Source of the DNA: Sipunculus nudus
Taxonomy: Eukaryota; Annelida; Sipuncula; Golfingiida; Sipunculidae
Length of the DNA: 64,000 nt
Direction of reading: 5' to 3'
Assembly: GCA_026874595.1 (NCBI GenBank)
Contig: CM049309.1
Span: forward strand, 69,666,926-69,730,925
Shown here one piece after another: positions 34,930-47,430 of this stretch; positions within the stretch are counted from its first letter, which is position 1; every line of letters begins with the position of its first letter. The notes beneath the pieces are model-generated. The model ran no database searches. It was not told where the DNA came from and saw nothing but the letters and a program-made list of their open reading frames with translations. Position numbers and translations under genes: made by a program.

Positions 34930-35700
34930 ATGTCTGGACCCCACCTGTTTGTACTGAGTGACCTCTTGACTTGGCTGCTGAAACTCATCATGTTGTCAAA
35001 TCTGTTTTCAAATACAGAAAGCCTTTTTCAATTGGCTACGTTTTTTTAAAACTGTATTTACTCAATCTATTCTTATAAAACCGGCAGAACCCTACCATAG
35101 AATAATTCTTGTAAAGTTTATACCAATCAGCTTAACAGTTTCATCATAAATCAGTGTATAAGCTAGAAGAGTTTAAAATTACATTTTCGCTTGTAAAAAA
35201 TACATCAATGTAGGTGGATCCACCAATACCTCAAAATCAGATATGTGACATATGTGACAAACATTGGTATAAAATTTGGTGATTATAGCTCAAGCCGTTT
35301 CTGAGATTTTAATTATAGTGTGCTTTTTTGGACAGATGACTAAGTTCAACCTCCTGTAACTCGGCCAAAAATCTCCAAACTGGAACCATTTGAACAAACT
35401 TGAGAGAGATTGTTCCAGGGATCATTTCTGTGAAATATTGGACAATTTGGCTGGACATTTTCAGAGAAGAAGTTAAGCTTTTTCTCTTTAAAATCTAATT
35501 TAATGCAGATACCCAATAAAAAGCTCCAGGGCACCAAGTTTCACATGTGACTAATTCTTACATGTAATTTGGAGTTGCTAGCTCTGACAGTTTCTGACTT
35601 ACAGCCATGGACGGCGGAAAGCCAGCCCTGGACGGCGGACGGCGTACGGCTGACCATGGACGCACGACGCTGCGCCACCATAAGCTCATAGGTTCACTAA
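34930..35700 (+). repeat. F7 tandem-unit array
   Basis: It has CTGAGTGACCTCTTGACTTG at the left (also near 41385), a palindrome variant GGTGGATCCACC at 35213-35224, AAGCCGTTTCTGAGATTTTA, and the GGAACCATTTGAACAAACTT unit. It ends in an ACGGCGTACGG-type stretch followed by CATAAGCTCATAGGTTCACT. Confidence 0.65.
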
Positions 35701-38700
35701 AAATATTCAATAGCCAATGACATTTTCAATTATCATGTTAATTCAGATAATGTTAAACACTGACAACCTTTTTACAAATTTTTGCTACATATCATAACCA
35801 GATAGGTCATGTCAACATCCAGGAATTTCCTGGAATTACAGGAACTTATGCCTGCTTGCAGGTAATTAACTTTAAGAATTTTAAACCAACAGAGACCTTC
35901 CAGGCATTAAATAATATGTGACTTTTTTCTTTTAATATATTTTTTAAATTAAGTCACATTTGCAAGACCTCTTTCTACGATTTTCTAATACCATATACTT
36001 TATCCTTCTTCACTTTTTAAAACTATTTTATAGTGATTAAGGTGATGTTAATGCTCTCCTATGGCCAAGAATAATTGCTGGATGTGACCATACTACTGGT
36101 AATCAGGAATTTGATTCAAGAATATAAAATCAAAAGTGCTGAACCAGCTAAATGCAATTTAAAACTACATGTAGAAGTATGCAATTGCCTAACAATCACT
36201 GGAAGGGTCCCCCATCAACCCAAGGCCTGCAACTGAGAGATAATCAGGGATCAGCTATGGAGTGTACAACCTGGGGTATACGGTCAAGGTCAAATATAAA
36301 TATCAGGTTCAAATCTGTGACCTTTGACTAATATTGTGCCAAATTTTCAGCTATTGAAAAATCAGCCTTACAGGAGATCAATGTAAAAAGCAAATGACAG
36401 AAGAAAGAAAAGTTAAAAAGGAAAAGAAAAATGTTGAAATTGATGGTTTGCACTCTTAGGGTGCCCTAAGCAAGTACACCACAACCATTTTTATCCAAAT
36501 ATGAATATAGAAATAAACTGATCACCCCCTGTAAGTGGGGGAGGCTTAATCAATGGATTACACTCCAATCTCCATATTACTCCAATTCTGGAAGAACTGC
36601 ATTCACTGCCTGTGTTCAGTTTAAATTCCCCATGCTTATTTGTATAACTCTACATGAACAAGCATCTGTACATGTCACAAAAAAGTTGGGATTCTGAGGT
36701 CGGCAAACTAACATCAAGGATTCCAGTTATTCAAACTTCAAAATCTGGTGAATGGTCATTCCTTTATGCTGCTCAAACCTCATAGAATTCACTTTGACAG
36801 GACATCAAGGGCACTGCATGAATCCTTGAATTCTTTTAAGAGATGCCAACAAACTTCCCTGTTTATAATTTATTCAGTCATTAATTAGTCATTAATGACC
36901 TGACTGGAGTACACATAGCATTTAGTATATGCTTTGCTTAACAGATAACCATTACAGCTTTTCAAAGAATATCAAGCTGGTATTCTGTATTATCTTATGA
37001 TCTCTCACTCATTTTTAAGCCACCCATTTGTCTGAATGTTATTTAAATCTAAATCTGACATTTATGTATTAATCTTAATTATTATGCATGACAATCAGGA
37101 GAATCACCAAAACACAGATCAGTCTGGGTTTGGCAATCAATCACAGATAAACTACTGATATTTATTTGATAAGTGAATCTGTTAAATTTATTTGATTAAC
37201 CGTGGGCAGAAATAGCATACATGTAATTGCAGGTGAGCAGTAATAAACACATTATCCGCAGACAGTATAACCAGTTTGTGTAAATGTTTAACTTGAGCTC
37301 TTGTACTTTCGTAGTAAAACTCATGGACACAGTATATTTGGATCCTTGTAACATGTTGTTGTCTTGATACCTTCCAAAGCAAATTTAATGGAAAGACTTA
37401 TGGACACAATGGTTGAATTGTTGTAACACTTTTTCTATATAAAACTTAAAAATACATGGAGTAACCCTAAAATTAATTGACCCTGTGACTGAATCACAGG
37501 GACTGTTGGTTAAGTTGAGACCTTCACAAAGGATATTTGAATTGTCTAGAAATTCTTAATTACATTTTTTGACATTGTATGCCTGATTCACAAGCACACT
37601 TCGTTTAACACTGAGACCTCCATAAGGGATTTTAATTATCTGGAAATGCTTATAATAACATAGTGTTTTACTATATGGTAAAGAGCAAACTAAATTACAT
37701 GTTCCTTACCAACAGTATTTTGGCCTGGTGATAATATTAAAGATGCCATAGAAGGTAGCAACAGTGCAGGTTAAGTCAATAACATCTGCTGCCAGCCTTT
37801 TATCAGCTTCTGATTTAAGACAACATGGGGTAGCATTAAGTGGGTTGACACCTGTATTTTTTTCTTTGGGAGTCAGCAGTCTCTTTTTTGAGTTTATTAC
37901 CATCTCCTGCCGTCAGGCCACCAACTAATCTACACACCCACCAACCAATCAGGTTTCTATTTCACAGTCATTTAACATTTCGATTGGTTTCACTGAATGG
38001 CTTTTACAACTATTAACTGTCTCTTTGGAATAACTGTCTTTTAAAATCAACACTGGTTCTTGAGGCGTGACTCAGATATGATCATCTTACACTAAAAAAC
38101 AAAGTGCAGATGTACAGATATACTATTAATATCTTTATTTTGTTTTTCTAAAAGGAAAATTACCTTTTGGGAAATATAAGTACTTCAGGCATTAAGCAGA
38201 ACATACAAGAAAATTTTAAGTTGTGTCTTTCTTAATTGTACCTTTTTGTCATAAAATGACCTTATTTCATATGACCTTAAGTGTTTATACAACCACCTAA
38301 CTATACTTTATGACCTTATATATTTATGTATACATAACCACTTACCTTAACTCTAAGACCAAATAATACCACAGAATGTGCAACAAAGGGTACTTATTCT
38401 AACAAGACAGATGTATAAACTGTTAATGTATTTACATCTGGCTCTTCCCAAGGTGTCTTTGATATTCTACAATGTTTTCATTCTAAATGTATTAAAACGA
38501 CAATAAACAAACCAATGGGGGTGAAAAATTAACTTCTGTCCAAGTTTGTTGGAAGAGGCTATTTATTTGAAGAAGTACAAGATGGCATTTCTGTGAAACA
38601 CAGTCTCTGGACCAGATTCTTAATATGTGAACAGTGCACTCATTCAGTAACAAAGAAGATTTGGACTGATTAAAGTCCCCTGATATGTAGTGAAAAGTTT

Positions 38701-38843
38701 GTATGGAAAATAAAAAGAAGCAGGGTATGTATTGAAATTATAGAAATGTCCATGGTTTTGTTCCCATCAAGATCCTTTTTACTGCTCTTATTTTCAGGCA
38801 CTCTCTCTGAGCTGCTGGAGGGGGTAAGACATTGTGTACCTAC
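35701..38843. other. AT-rich intron upstream of the exon boundary, nothing recognised
   Basis: AT-rich sequence on the donor side of the FARSA exon. No repeats of the F families and no exons were recognised. Confidence 0.45.
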
Positions 38844-39012
38844 CAAGCTTCTGGAAGAACTGTTGAATGACCCCCATAAGGTCACCGAGGGTCATGCCAT
38901 AGTCTGCCACTACACCTTCCACCTGGTGGAACTCGGCGAGATGTGTTGCATCAAGGGTCTCATTCCTGAACACTCGATCAATTGAGAAGTATTTTGCTGG
39001 GGTGAACTTCTC
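38844..39012 (-). CDS. FARSA: FARSA internal exon (class II motif 2)
   Basis: This is an internal exon of the cytosolic phenylalanine-tRNA ligase alpha subunit, which with FARSB forms the alpha2-beta2 enzyme that charges tRNA-Phe. Reading minus strand from 39012, 56 codons plus one base are open. They contain [16 protein letters not shown] and then [10 protein letters not shown], an almost exact match to animal FARSA. The FRNE/EFHQ segment is class II synthetase motif 2, including the ATP-contacting Arg. It corresponds to roughly residues 345-400 of a protein of about 500. The acceptor is TTTTAG before GAGAAG. The donor is G followed by GTAGGT at 38843. The exon starts in phase 0 and ends in phase 1. 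The last codon, split as G plus GT, gives Gly when joined to the exon at 1382. I found no preceding exon between 39013 and 64000, so the upstream intron exceeds 24.9 kb. Confidence 0.96.
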
Positions 39013-40615
39013 CTAAAAGTACAAAATTGATTGATTTGATTTTTAATGTTGCTGTGACTTGTACATTGAAGTTTTATATGATTGGTCAAAATATAGAAAA
39101 AAACCTCAAGAGCACCTAAAAGAGAGCAAATGTTGCTGCCAAGGACTGAATTAAGAAGGTCTTCATTTAGGCCTTGATAAAGGGAAGTTAAATAAAATAC
39201 CATGCACAGAGTCCTTTCTAAATAGTCCTCATTCAGTGGTCAAACTAAATTTAATTTGTTCTAAAACTCCTTCCACTGAACCACATACTGCTTTCATTAG
39301 CTAAATTGGCTGTGTTTCACCAGGAGCTGGCAAAGAGCCAAGAATATTCCAACCAATGTGAGCTGGGCACTGCAGGTTTGATCAAGTCTGAAGCTTACAA
39401 TGTTCTGTACTTAAAGGTGAGAACATTCATGGCTATCATGTAAGCACTGCTTAAAGAATCCATCCTTGCTGGGATTAATATTAATAATGTATTCAGTGTC
39501 AAAAGCTTAGTCTGACCTATGAACTTTCACCTTAATCAGGCCAAATGCTTCAACAAACTTGAAAATTGCAATTCTAATACTTAGTCTATATTTCCTGGTA
39601 ATAAATCAGAATTTATCAGATAATTAAGGAATAAAACTTGCTCCAACTGATACAATACTGTTCTGAAATAATGCAGCTATAAACTCTCAAGCAAATAAAT
39701 GAAAATAATTGAACTGATTATTACATTTCAGGTGAACATGCTGCATTAATTACTTGTTGATAACTGAGAGAATAAAAACAGGCAGTGATTAAGAACACCT
39801 GTTCAAGATGAAAATAACACTAAGTGGGACAGTAAACGCATAATCCAACTAAATAACAAAGCAAATTAATTTAATTGATCTCTGTAAAAAAGTGTAATAT
39901 GATTCAACTGCAAGTTGCTGCATCACTGAAGCAACTCAGTGGACAGTGAGTCTGTATAAAGCAGCATAATGGAAGGCATGTCAATGGACAAAGTAGATGA
40001 AAGTGAAAAAAGTCATTAGAATACAATAGACTGGCATGTTGTTTATCAGGTATTAATCCAGGTGTGTATAAATATTAATATTACCTGATGTACCAAGGGT
40101 TTTGTATTGACAGAACTAAGTATATTTTTGCTCTTCTCAGTAATCTGATTCTTTAGGGACCTGCTGCATATGTCACCAGGGAGATGAATTAGTGAGATGT
40201 GGCTTACTGTATTGGGTACTAGACTTCCTACGCTCCTCATGCAGTGAGTACACTTGGACTTCCAAACCAAAATTAAATCTAAATAGAACCTTCATCATTA
40301 CAGGTGGTAAAAATGAGTATGGGCTCACTACAGTCTCTGAACAACATGCTATAAGTTTTGTTTAATTCCTGGCCAAAAGAATGTATAGTCAGAAAGAAAT
40401 CAAGAATTTGACTTGAACATTTAATTAATGGGACTGCTATTTGCTCACAGAGGTTTTACAGAAAACAATTGTAATCACTGTGCATTATACCACTTAAAAC
40501 AAGAATATCATTTAAAATTTACAAGTTACCATACTGGTATATATACTGAAAAATCTCTTTCCATTTAGGCACCTAACTAATGTGGGCACGACTCAATAAG
40601 ATACTGATAGATCAC
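39013..40615. other. FARSA: FARSA upstream intron, nothing recognised
   Basis: AT-rich sequence directly upstream (minus strand) of the exon at 39012. No preceding FARSA exon was found here or further on. Confidence 0.5.
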
Positions 40616-40619
40616 TTTG

Positions 40620-41290
40620 TATATCATGAATAAGGCCTTCTGGCCTGATGCAAACCTTTGCAATGAGATATGCATCAGGTATAATGCTTCCATGCTGGAC
40701 CGTAACTTTTCAAGTACATGTGTGACATGTATAAGTACAATGCAAGCACTGAACATTTTGAACCTGAGTACATGCATCAATTACACAAACGTCACTGCTG
40801 AAAAACTGGCATGGGTGCACACAACACAAAAATGATTGTAGTTGGCACCATCAATCTTGTGTATGAGAAAGCCATCAAAGATGTATAGACATGCAAATTT
40901 TCAGGCAAATACTTCAAACCACTCTAAAGCTATGTGCACATGCAGATGCATGAAACAACTGTAGGTGGTGCAACAAGTCTTGTATACAACAAAACTATCC
41001 GAGATAGTATCAACATGTTTAATTTGAGGCTAATATGTCAAATCACTCCTGCAAAAAAAGCAGAAGCATACACTGCAAAAATTATTGTAGTGGTGCCAAC
41101 TGTCTTGCAATGAAGCTATCTGAGATGTATACATATGCACAATTTAGGGCTGATATATCAAATCCCTCCTGAGAAATAAGCAGTAATATACACTGTGACA
41201 AGGGTGGAGACACAAGTCTTGTGTACAAGAAAGCCATCAAAAATGCATGGACAGGTCAAAATATCAGGCCAATACATCAACCTTCTCTTG
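40620..41290 (+). repeat. Decayed F2-like units
   Basis: It begins with a hairpin, AAGGCCTTCTGGCCTGATGC (also AAGGCCTACAGGCCTAATGC near 33168). Four degenerate units follow, with palindrome relics such as GGTGGTGCAACAAG and phrases like AGATGTATAGACATGCAAAT. Confidence 0.5.
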
Positions 41291-42076
41291 ATCATGAGTC
41301 AGGTGCACTGGGCTGACCAGGCTTAGGTGAGAAAAGCAGTTGCCCCGAGTAAACCTGAACAAATTGCCAGCTACAGCTACTGAACTGAGTGAACTTTTGA
41401 CTTGCACCCGCTGCACTGATCAAACTCTTGACCTGTACCTGGCTGCACTGAGTGAACTCTTGATCTGTTGCATAATCTGAGACAGTTGGAAGCCTGCCAA
41501 AGCTATAAATAGATCCAGGCTGACCTTTGGCCTGTTGCTAATTCTAAAATAGTCTGCCAAGCTATTATAGATACAGGCATAATCTTGGTCTGTTGGTAAA
41601 TCTATTTACACATAGTAAAAGCCTTTGGCAACAATGCTGTTTTCCAAGCTGACATATCCATAAGATTTTATTATCAAAATGTTAAGAAAAGTAAAAGATG
41701 TAGTCCTCTCCTTGTTAGGGGTCCAATAATTCTGCCAGTAATAATTTAAGTAAACTTGAACAAAGGCCTCCTAAGAATCATTTTTGTGCAATGTTACTGA
41801 ATTTGGAACAACAGTTTTGCAGAAGAAGACTATTGCAATCCTAGTTTGAAATAGGCTTACTTATTGCCACAAGACCAACTTCAGCTTCCTTTGACTCAAC
41901 TAAAAATCAACAAAACCAATCTATTCTTATGCAATTGAAAGAATCCTACCCTAGGATATATCTTGTAAAAAATTAAACAATTCAGCTTGACAGTTTCATC
42001 ATTAAACATTTTTAAGCTGAAAGAGGCTAAAATTATGAGGTTTTTGTCCATAAAAAAACAGGTTGATGTAGGTGGA
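41290..42076 (+). repeat. F7 relic truncated at its palindrome
   Basis: Three short repeats of CTGAGTGAACTCTTGAYCTG-type words (41385-41470) are followed by F7 body. The homology to 35041-35220 stops at GTAGGTGGA (42068-42076), exactly the left half of GGTGGATCCACC. The 60-bp minisatellite begins there. Confidence 0.6.
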
Positions 42077-42087
42077 TAAAACTCAAG

Positions 42088-43735
42088 GCGTATGTACATA
42101 ATAAAGAGTTTACACTGTATATAAAGAGAATGCAAACTCAAGTATGGTGCATGTACATAATAAAGAGTTTATATTGTATATAAGGAGAATGCACACTTAA
42201 GTATGGTGCATGTGCATAATAAAGAGTTTACACCATATATAAGGAGAATGCACACTCAAATATGGTGCATGTACATAATAAAGAGTTTACAATGTATATA
42301 AAGAGAATGCACACTCAAATATGGTGCATGTACATAAGAAAGAGTTTACACTGTATATAAAGAGAATGCACACTCAAGTATGGTGCATGTACCTAATAAA
42401 GAGTTACACTGTATATCAGAAGAATTTACACTCAAGTATGGTGCATGTACATAATAAAGAGTTTATATTGTATATAAGAGAAATGCACACTCAAGTATGG
42501 TGCATGTACATAATAAAGATTTTATATTGTATATAAGGAGAATGCACACTTAAGTATGGTGCATGTACATAATAAAGAGTTTATATTGTATATAAGAAGA
42601 ATTTACACTCAAGTATGGTGCGTGTACATAATAAAGAGTTTACACCATTTATAAGGAGAATGCACACTCAAGTATGATGCATGTTCATAATAAAGAGTTT
42701 TTACTGTATATACCGAGAATGCACACTCAAGTATGATGCATGTACAAAATAAAGAGTTTACACCATATATAAGGAGAATGCACACTCAAGTATGGTGCAT
42801 GTACATAATAAAGAGTTTACATTGCATATAAGAAGAATGTACACTCAAGTATGGTGCATGTACATAATAAAGAGTTTATATTGTATATAAGAGAAATGCA
42901 CACTAAAGTATGGTGCATGTACATAATAAAGATTTTATATTGTATATAAGGAGAATGCACACTCAAGTATGGTACATGTACATAATAGGGAGTTTATATT
43001 GTATATAAGAAGAATTTACACTCAAGTATGGTGCATGTACATAATAAAGAGTTTACACCATATATAAGGAGAATGCACACTCAAGTATGGTGCATGTTCA
43101 TAATAAAGAGTTTTTACTGTATATACCGAGAATGCACACTCAAGTATGGTGCATGTACAAAATAAAGAGTTTACACCATATATAAGGAGAACGCACACTC
43201 AAGTATGGTGCATGTACGTAATAAAGAGTTACACCGTAAATAAGGAGAATGCACACTCAAGTATGGTGCATGTACATGTACATAATAAAGAGTTACACTG
43301 TAAATAAGAAGAATGCACACTCAGGTATGGTACATGTATATAATAAAGAGTTTATATTGTATATAAGGAGAATGCACACTCAAGTATGGTGCATGTGCAT
43401 AATAATGAGTTTACACCATATATAAGGAGAATGCACACTCAAATATGGTGCATGTACATAATAAAGAGTTTACAATGTATATAAAGAGAATGCACACTCA
43501 AATATGGTGCATGTACATAATAAAGAGTTTACACTGTATATAAAGAGAATGCACACTCAAGTATGGTGCATGTACCTAATAAAGAGTTACACTGTATATA
43601 AGAAGAATGCACACTCAATTATGGTGCATGTACATAATAAAGAGTTTACACTGTATATAAAGAGAATGCACACTCAAGTAAGGTGCATGTACATAATAAA
43701 GAGTTTACACCAAGAGTTACACTGTATATAAGGAG
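42088..43735 (+). repeat. 60-bp minisatellite, about 27 units
   Basis: The consensus unit is 60 bp: AAAGAGTTTACACTGTATAT, AAGGAGAATGCACACTCAAG, TATGGTGCATGTACATAATA. Variants recur in order: a TACCGAGAA variant unit near 42705 and 43120, and an ATAAGAGAAATGC unit near 42473 and 42887, both about 414 bp apart (seven units). A block near 42301-42420 recurs near 43475-43595. Frames are open for a few units at a time only, so no protein is called. Confidence 0.95.
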
Positions 43736-43875
43736 AATACACTGATCCAAGGATGCATAAACAAAGAAAACCACTGAACTGTAACAGATATTTAAAATAC
43801 ATGTATCCCAATGCATTATCTTTTAAAGGCAACTGTCACGCTGCTGCTTCTATTAACTATAATGTAATATTAAAT

Positions 43876-43930
43876 GCCTCTGCCAGGAGGGTATGTCCCC
43901 ACAAGGCTGAGGCTTGCAGATTTCGAGATC
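43876..43930 (+). mobile_element. Helitron-like element reduced to its termini
   Basis: CTCTGCCAGGAGGGTATG, the 5' end of the element at 6702, is followed within 12 bases by AAGGCTGAGGCTTGCAGATT, resembling its 3' end. The interior of about 240 bp and half of the 3' hairpin are missing. It is probably an internal deletion. Confidence 0.4.
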
Positions 43931-46900
43931 TTACCTTCACTTACCTTTACCAACACAGTCAGACTGATATCACTGTACTCTTCATTTTTTTTAAGACTTA
44001 CCTTTTAACAATCACCTATCATCCAAACACTATTGGTAAACTTGCACAGAAAAACAAACACACACAAACATTACGGGTCATAAACACTTCTTCCAGCTGT
44101 GTTTTCAAGGGTAATATAACACAAGTTTGTATCAAATGCATTTAAACTGGGGGAAAAAATTTCAAAATTTAACATTTATTTAAAAAGTACAAATTAGAGA
44201 ATCAAGTTTGTTAAATGTGTGAATGACAATTAAAAAAACAACAAACATGATTTTTATATCTACACTTCAGTTACTAAAGTGAAATAAACAACACTTTTCT
44301 CAATTCTTGGTGGATCAATTCTTAATTGGTTTAAATGCATGCCATTGGAAACTTTCAAAGCCAGCCAAGAATGTTTAAATGGAAGGCAGCCCTACATCTG
44401 TCGCTGTCTAGACATATCTGTTAAATATGACTTCCATGTATGAGAATTTTTCCTCATCAAACCCTATTTTGTTGCAATCTGAATGTGTGAAATATTCAGC
44501 TGCTTGAAAATATGAACATCCTGCTGCCCTTAAAGATATTTTATAAAGGTAGAGACTATACCCCCTCTGCCCCCGCTCCCCCAACAACAGTGTTATCAGG
44601 TGATTGAAAAGAAATGCCTCATGATGTTATGAATCTGGTAACCATATATGACTTAATATGTGTAGGTGTGAAAAAAGAATCCCTTCAGCTAAAACTCACA
44701 TGTCACCTGCTGTTAGATAAGGAAGTGTCCTCCCCCAACCCCCCAAACAGCTCTCCATGTCCATTTTTAGAGCCCCAAAGGACATGGATAGTGCATGTAT
44801 ATGTACTTTCTCTGGATCTGCTAGTCTGTAAGTGTGATTATATTTGCTATATATTTATATTTATACTGTAATAAACAAAAGTCAACATAGGCCAATCCAT
44901 AAATGGACATCATTCAAGCAGAAACTCAGGCTGGAATGTCTTAAGCTGCTCATACTAATGGGGTTTATACCTGATATTTGCATATTAATGTTTCAAAAGG
45001 CTATTGAGGGATCTGATGGTTCCATCTCAATAGCATATTTTAGTAGTACAAGATGCTTTAGACCAAAGGTGATGACAGAATGACCCACACTTTATCCAAG
45101 AAGAAATCCAAGGAAAGGCCTAAATATCTCTCACAGATATCAGATCTGTACTTCTTGTTTAATCCCGCTGATAAACAAATTAGCAAAGAAAAATGGGCAG
45201 AAACATAACCTCCTTGTCAGACGTATCAAATGTGACACTTCCTTAAAAGTAAATGAATAATTGTTTTTAGACAATTCAGAGAATAAAGAGGCAAATGGAA
45301 ATACAGTAAAAAAAATATAATCCCATCATCTCTTAATTATGGATGGATTTCAATTATATTTTCAGATGATGAAATACAATTTTAGGAAAATAAGACTTAA
45401 TCTTTAAATCTAAATAAGACTACAATTAAAGAAGACATCTTTTACTTGTTCAAAGAAAAATTTTAAAGAATCTGTAAAATATATTTTGAAACAAAAAATA
45501 ATATTCATAATTACCCATGCTGTCATCTATACTCCACTGCAAAATGTGATAAACTATCTGTTACAGCCCTTTTATTGCGACAATATACGACTCAGATGTT
45601 GTTCATCTTGTTTCTGACTAATGATAATGTTTTGAGCCTTAGATGCTTTAAAAGGTGCTCTCAATCAGATAGTCAGACAGTTTAACCTTTCTGTACATGG
45701 ACATCTGAGGTTCCAATATCATATTTAACTTTGATATATCACAATATACTGGTGCCATAATTACTGTATCATTAAAGTCAAAATCCCTTTACAAGAAGTA
45801 GGATTTAATCTCCATTAGTTCTACATAGGGGTAATCATTTTAGATGAAACTAGCATGCTGAGAGCATGAATATTTATTTACTTTAAGCAGTTTACTTAAT
45901 AGCAGTTTATATAATAGCAGTTGGCATATCTCACTGGATGATCACAGGAATTATCTTCTCTCTAAAAATGGAGAGTCATCCACATAAACTTTAAGAAGCA
46001 GGAGTGAAATGCCTTTTGTGATCCTTGCCTGAGCCAACAAACCTGAGAATGGTCCCAGTACACCTGCACACACAGTTAAACTACCATTAATATTGCTTCG
46101 GATATGGCTAGGATACAGGCCGCAGATTACGGTATTGGGCTGCAGAGTTTGGAATTCATGGGTTCAAACATGATGCATTTAGACAAAACCTAAGGGAACT
46201 TTTCCATACCATATTTTATTGTATTTAATCATTACAATATTATGACTAACTTAAAGATGGAGGTTAACGTTTCACCAAAGTTTGTTTGTCTTTCAAACAT
46301 CATCACTTCACTAAGGTATGTATGTCAGTTTAAATGGTCATGAAAACAAACTATTCTTCAGCAAGGTGCGCAAATGGATTGTATTTTTCTTTCTAGTTTT
46401 ATAATTGAATGATAAAATGCCTTGTATTTCAAAGGGTCTTAAGGAAGAAATCAAATTTCCTTTATTGTATAAAGACAGTATAAAATAATTACTATATGTT
46501 GCAGATTTTGTAATATAAGAGATAAGTCTCCGTAATTTGGTAATTTTGATTTTACACACAGATGTATTTCTTCTGAAAAACAACTTATGAAGTTGTACTT
46601 TCTCACCTCAGCATATAACTACAGAAACTTTGAAATTAAAGATTAAAATTTTGAAAATGGTCTGCAAGCACCTAGATAAGCATTCTTAAATATTTGAAAA
46701 AGCAGCAATTATGCATATGGAGATCTTGTCACATGCACCTGCATTTTGACCCAATCATATTTCTATGTTACAAGAAAATCAGCAAATAAGTAGTAAATGT
46801 GACACTGCCACAAGTAGGTACAATTTTAAGCTAACTTAAATAATTATGGGATATATTTTATCATCTTTACCTTTGTTAATTAATAATTATTTTTTATATA
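43931..46900. other. AT-rich intron with one candidate CNE
   Basis: Mostly AT-rich sequence. The stretch 45085-45300 (CCCACACTTTATCCAAGAAG, AATCCCGCTGATAAACAAAT) has the non-repetitive, motif-dense texture of conserved non-coding DNA. Near 46110-46180 there is a weak tRNA-like GGGTTCAAACATG word. Confidence 0.3.
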
Positions 46901-46929
46901 ATAACTGTATGGCAACAACACTTGATGTT

Positions 46930-47430
46930 GATAATGAATCATGAAGCTGATCCTGACAAGGATTTCTCTGACAGGTGCCACCATTTCAGGATGAGTAACA
47001 CAAGTTTTAATGGTCCTGTGCATCTGGCTGCAGGGGCTGTGGGAGGATGGTGACAGACAGCAGGTATCTCCATCAGCTGTCCACCTGGATGTGTTTGTGG
47101 CCACTTGGAAAGTCATTCCTCGCTACTTTAAGTGACACTTTGTGACAGGAAATGATCAGATTCGTGGATATTGAATATAATAAATGCCTTATAGATGTAT
47201 CTGTCTGGAGGCTTGAACAGGGCTATTGGGGACTGCGTGAAGAGTGTGGTGGTAATATCACTGGGCTCTCAGATCACACGCCTGACAGCTGGATTGCCAC
47301 CTCCCAGTCTCTGCTGATGGGATCACCGTAACTTGATTACCTTATTGCTCAAGGCTCTCTCTGAAAGCAAAGTCAGCACTGGCCTTGCTGGCTGCTCTAA
47401 CAGCCTTCATTTAAGGATGCTGCATCCTCC
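46930..47430. other. Candidate conserved non-coding block
   Basis: About 500 bp of balanced composition, including GTGACAGGAAATGATCAGAT, a GACAGCTGG E-box word and CCTTATTGCTCAAGG. No frame or repeat explains it. Its ends are sharp against AT-rich flanks. Confidence 0.3.

Larger units (their letters stand above)
1383..38843 (-). other. FARSA: 37.5-kb FARSA intron
   Basis: This is the single intron between the two FARSA exons. It begins GTAGGT at 38843 and ends CTTCAG at 1383. The flanking codons join to an uninterrupted FARSA peptide, so no exon is missing in between. It is 37,461 nt long and filled mainly with tandem-unit mobile elements and AT-rich sequence. No intact nested gene was recognised. 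Confidence 0.92.

Noticed and set aside
42321-43731. 20-residue repeat proteins from the 60-bp satellite
   Set aside because: The frame is kept only because 60 is a multiple of three, and it is broken by single-base variants every few units.
43753-44145. 130-codon plus-strand open frame
   Set aside because: It starts at the minisatellite edge and runs through a Helitron-like scar. No recognisable domain or splice context was seen, so it is probably chance.
46105-46200. tRNA-like segment with GGGTTCAAACATG
   Set aside because: There is no convincing A box, acceptor pairing or anticodon stem. At best it is a very old SINE head.
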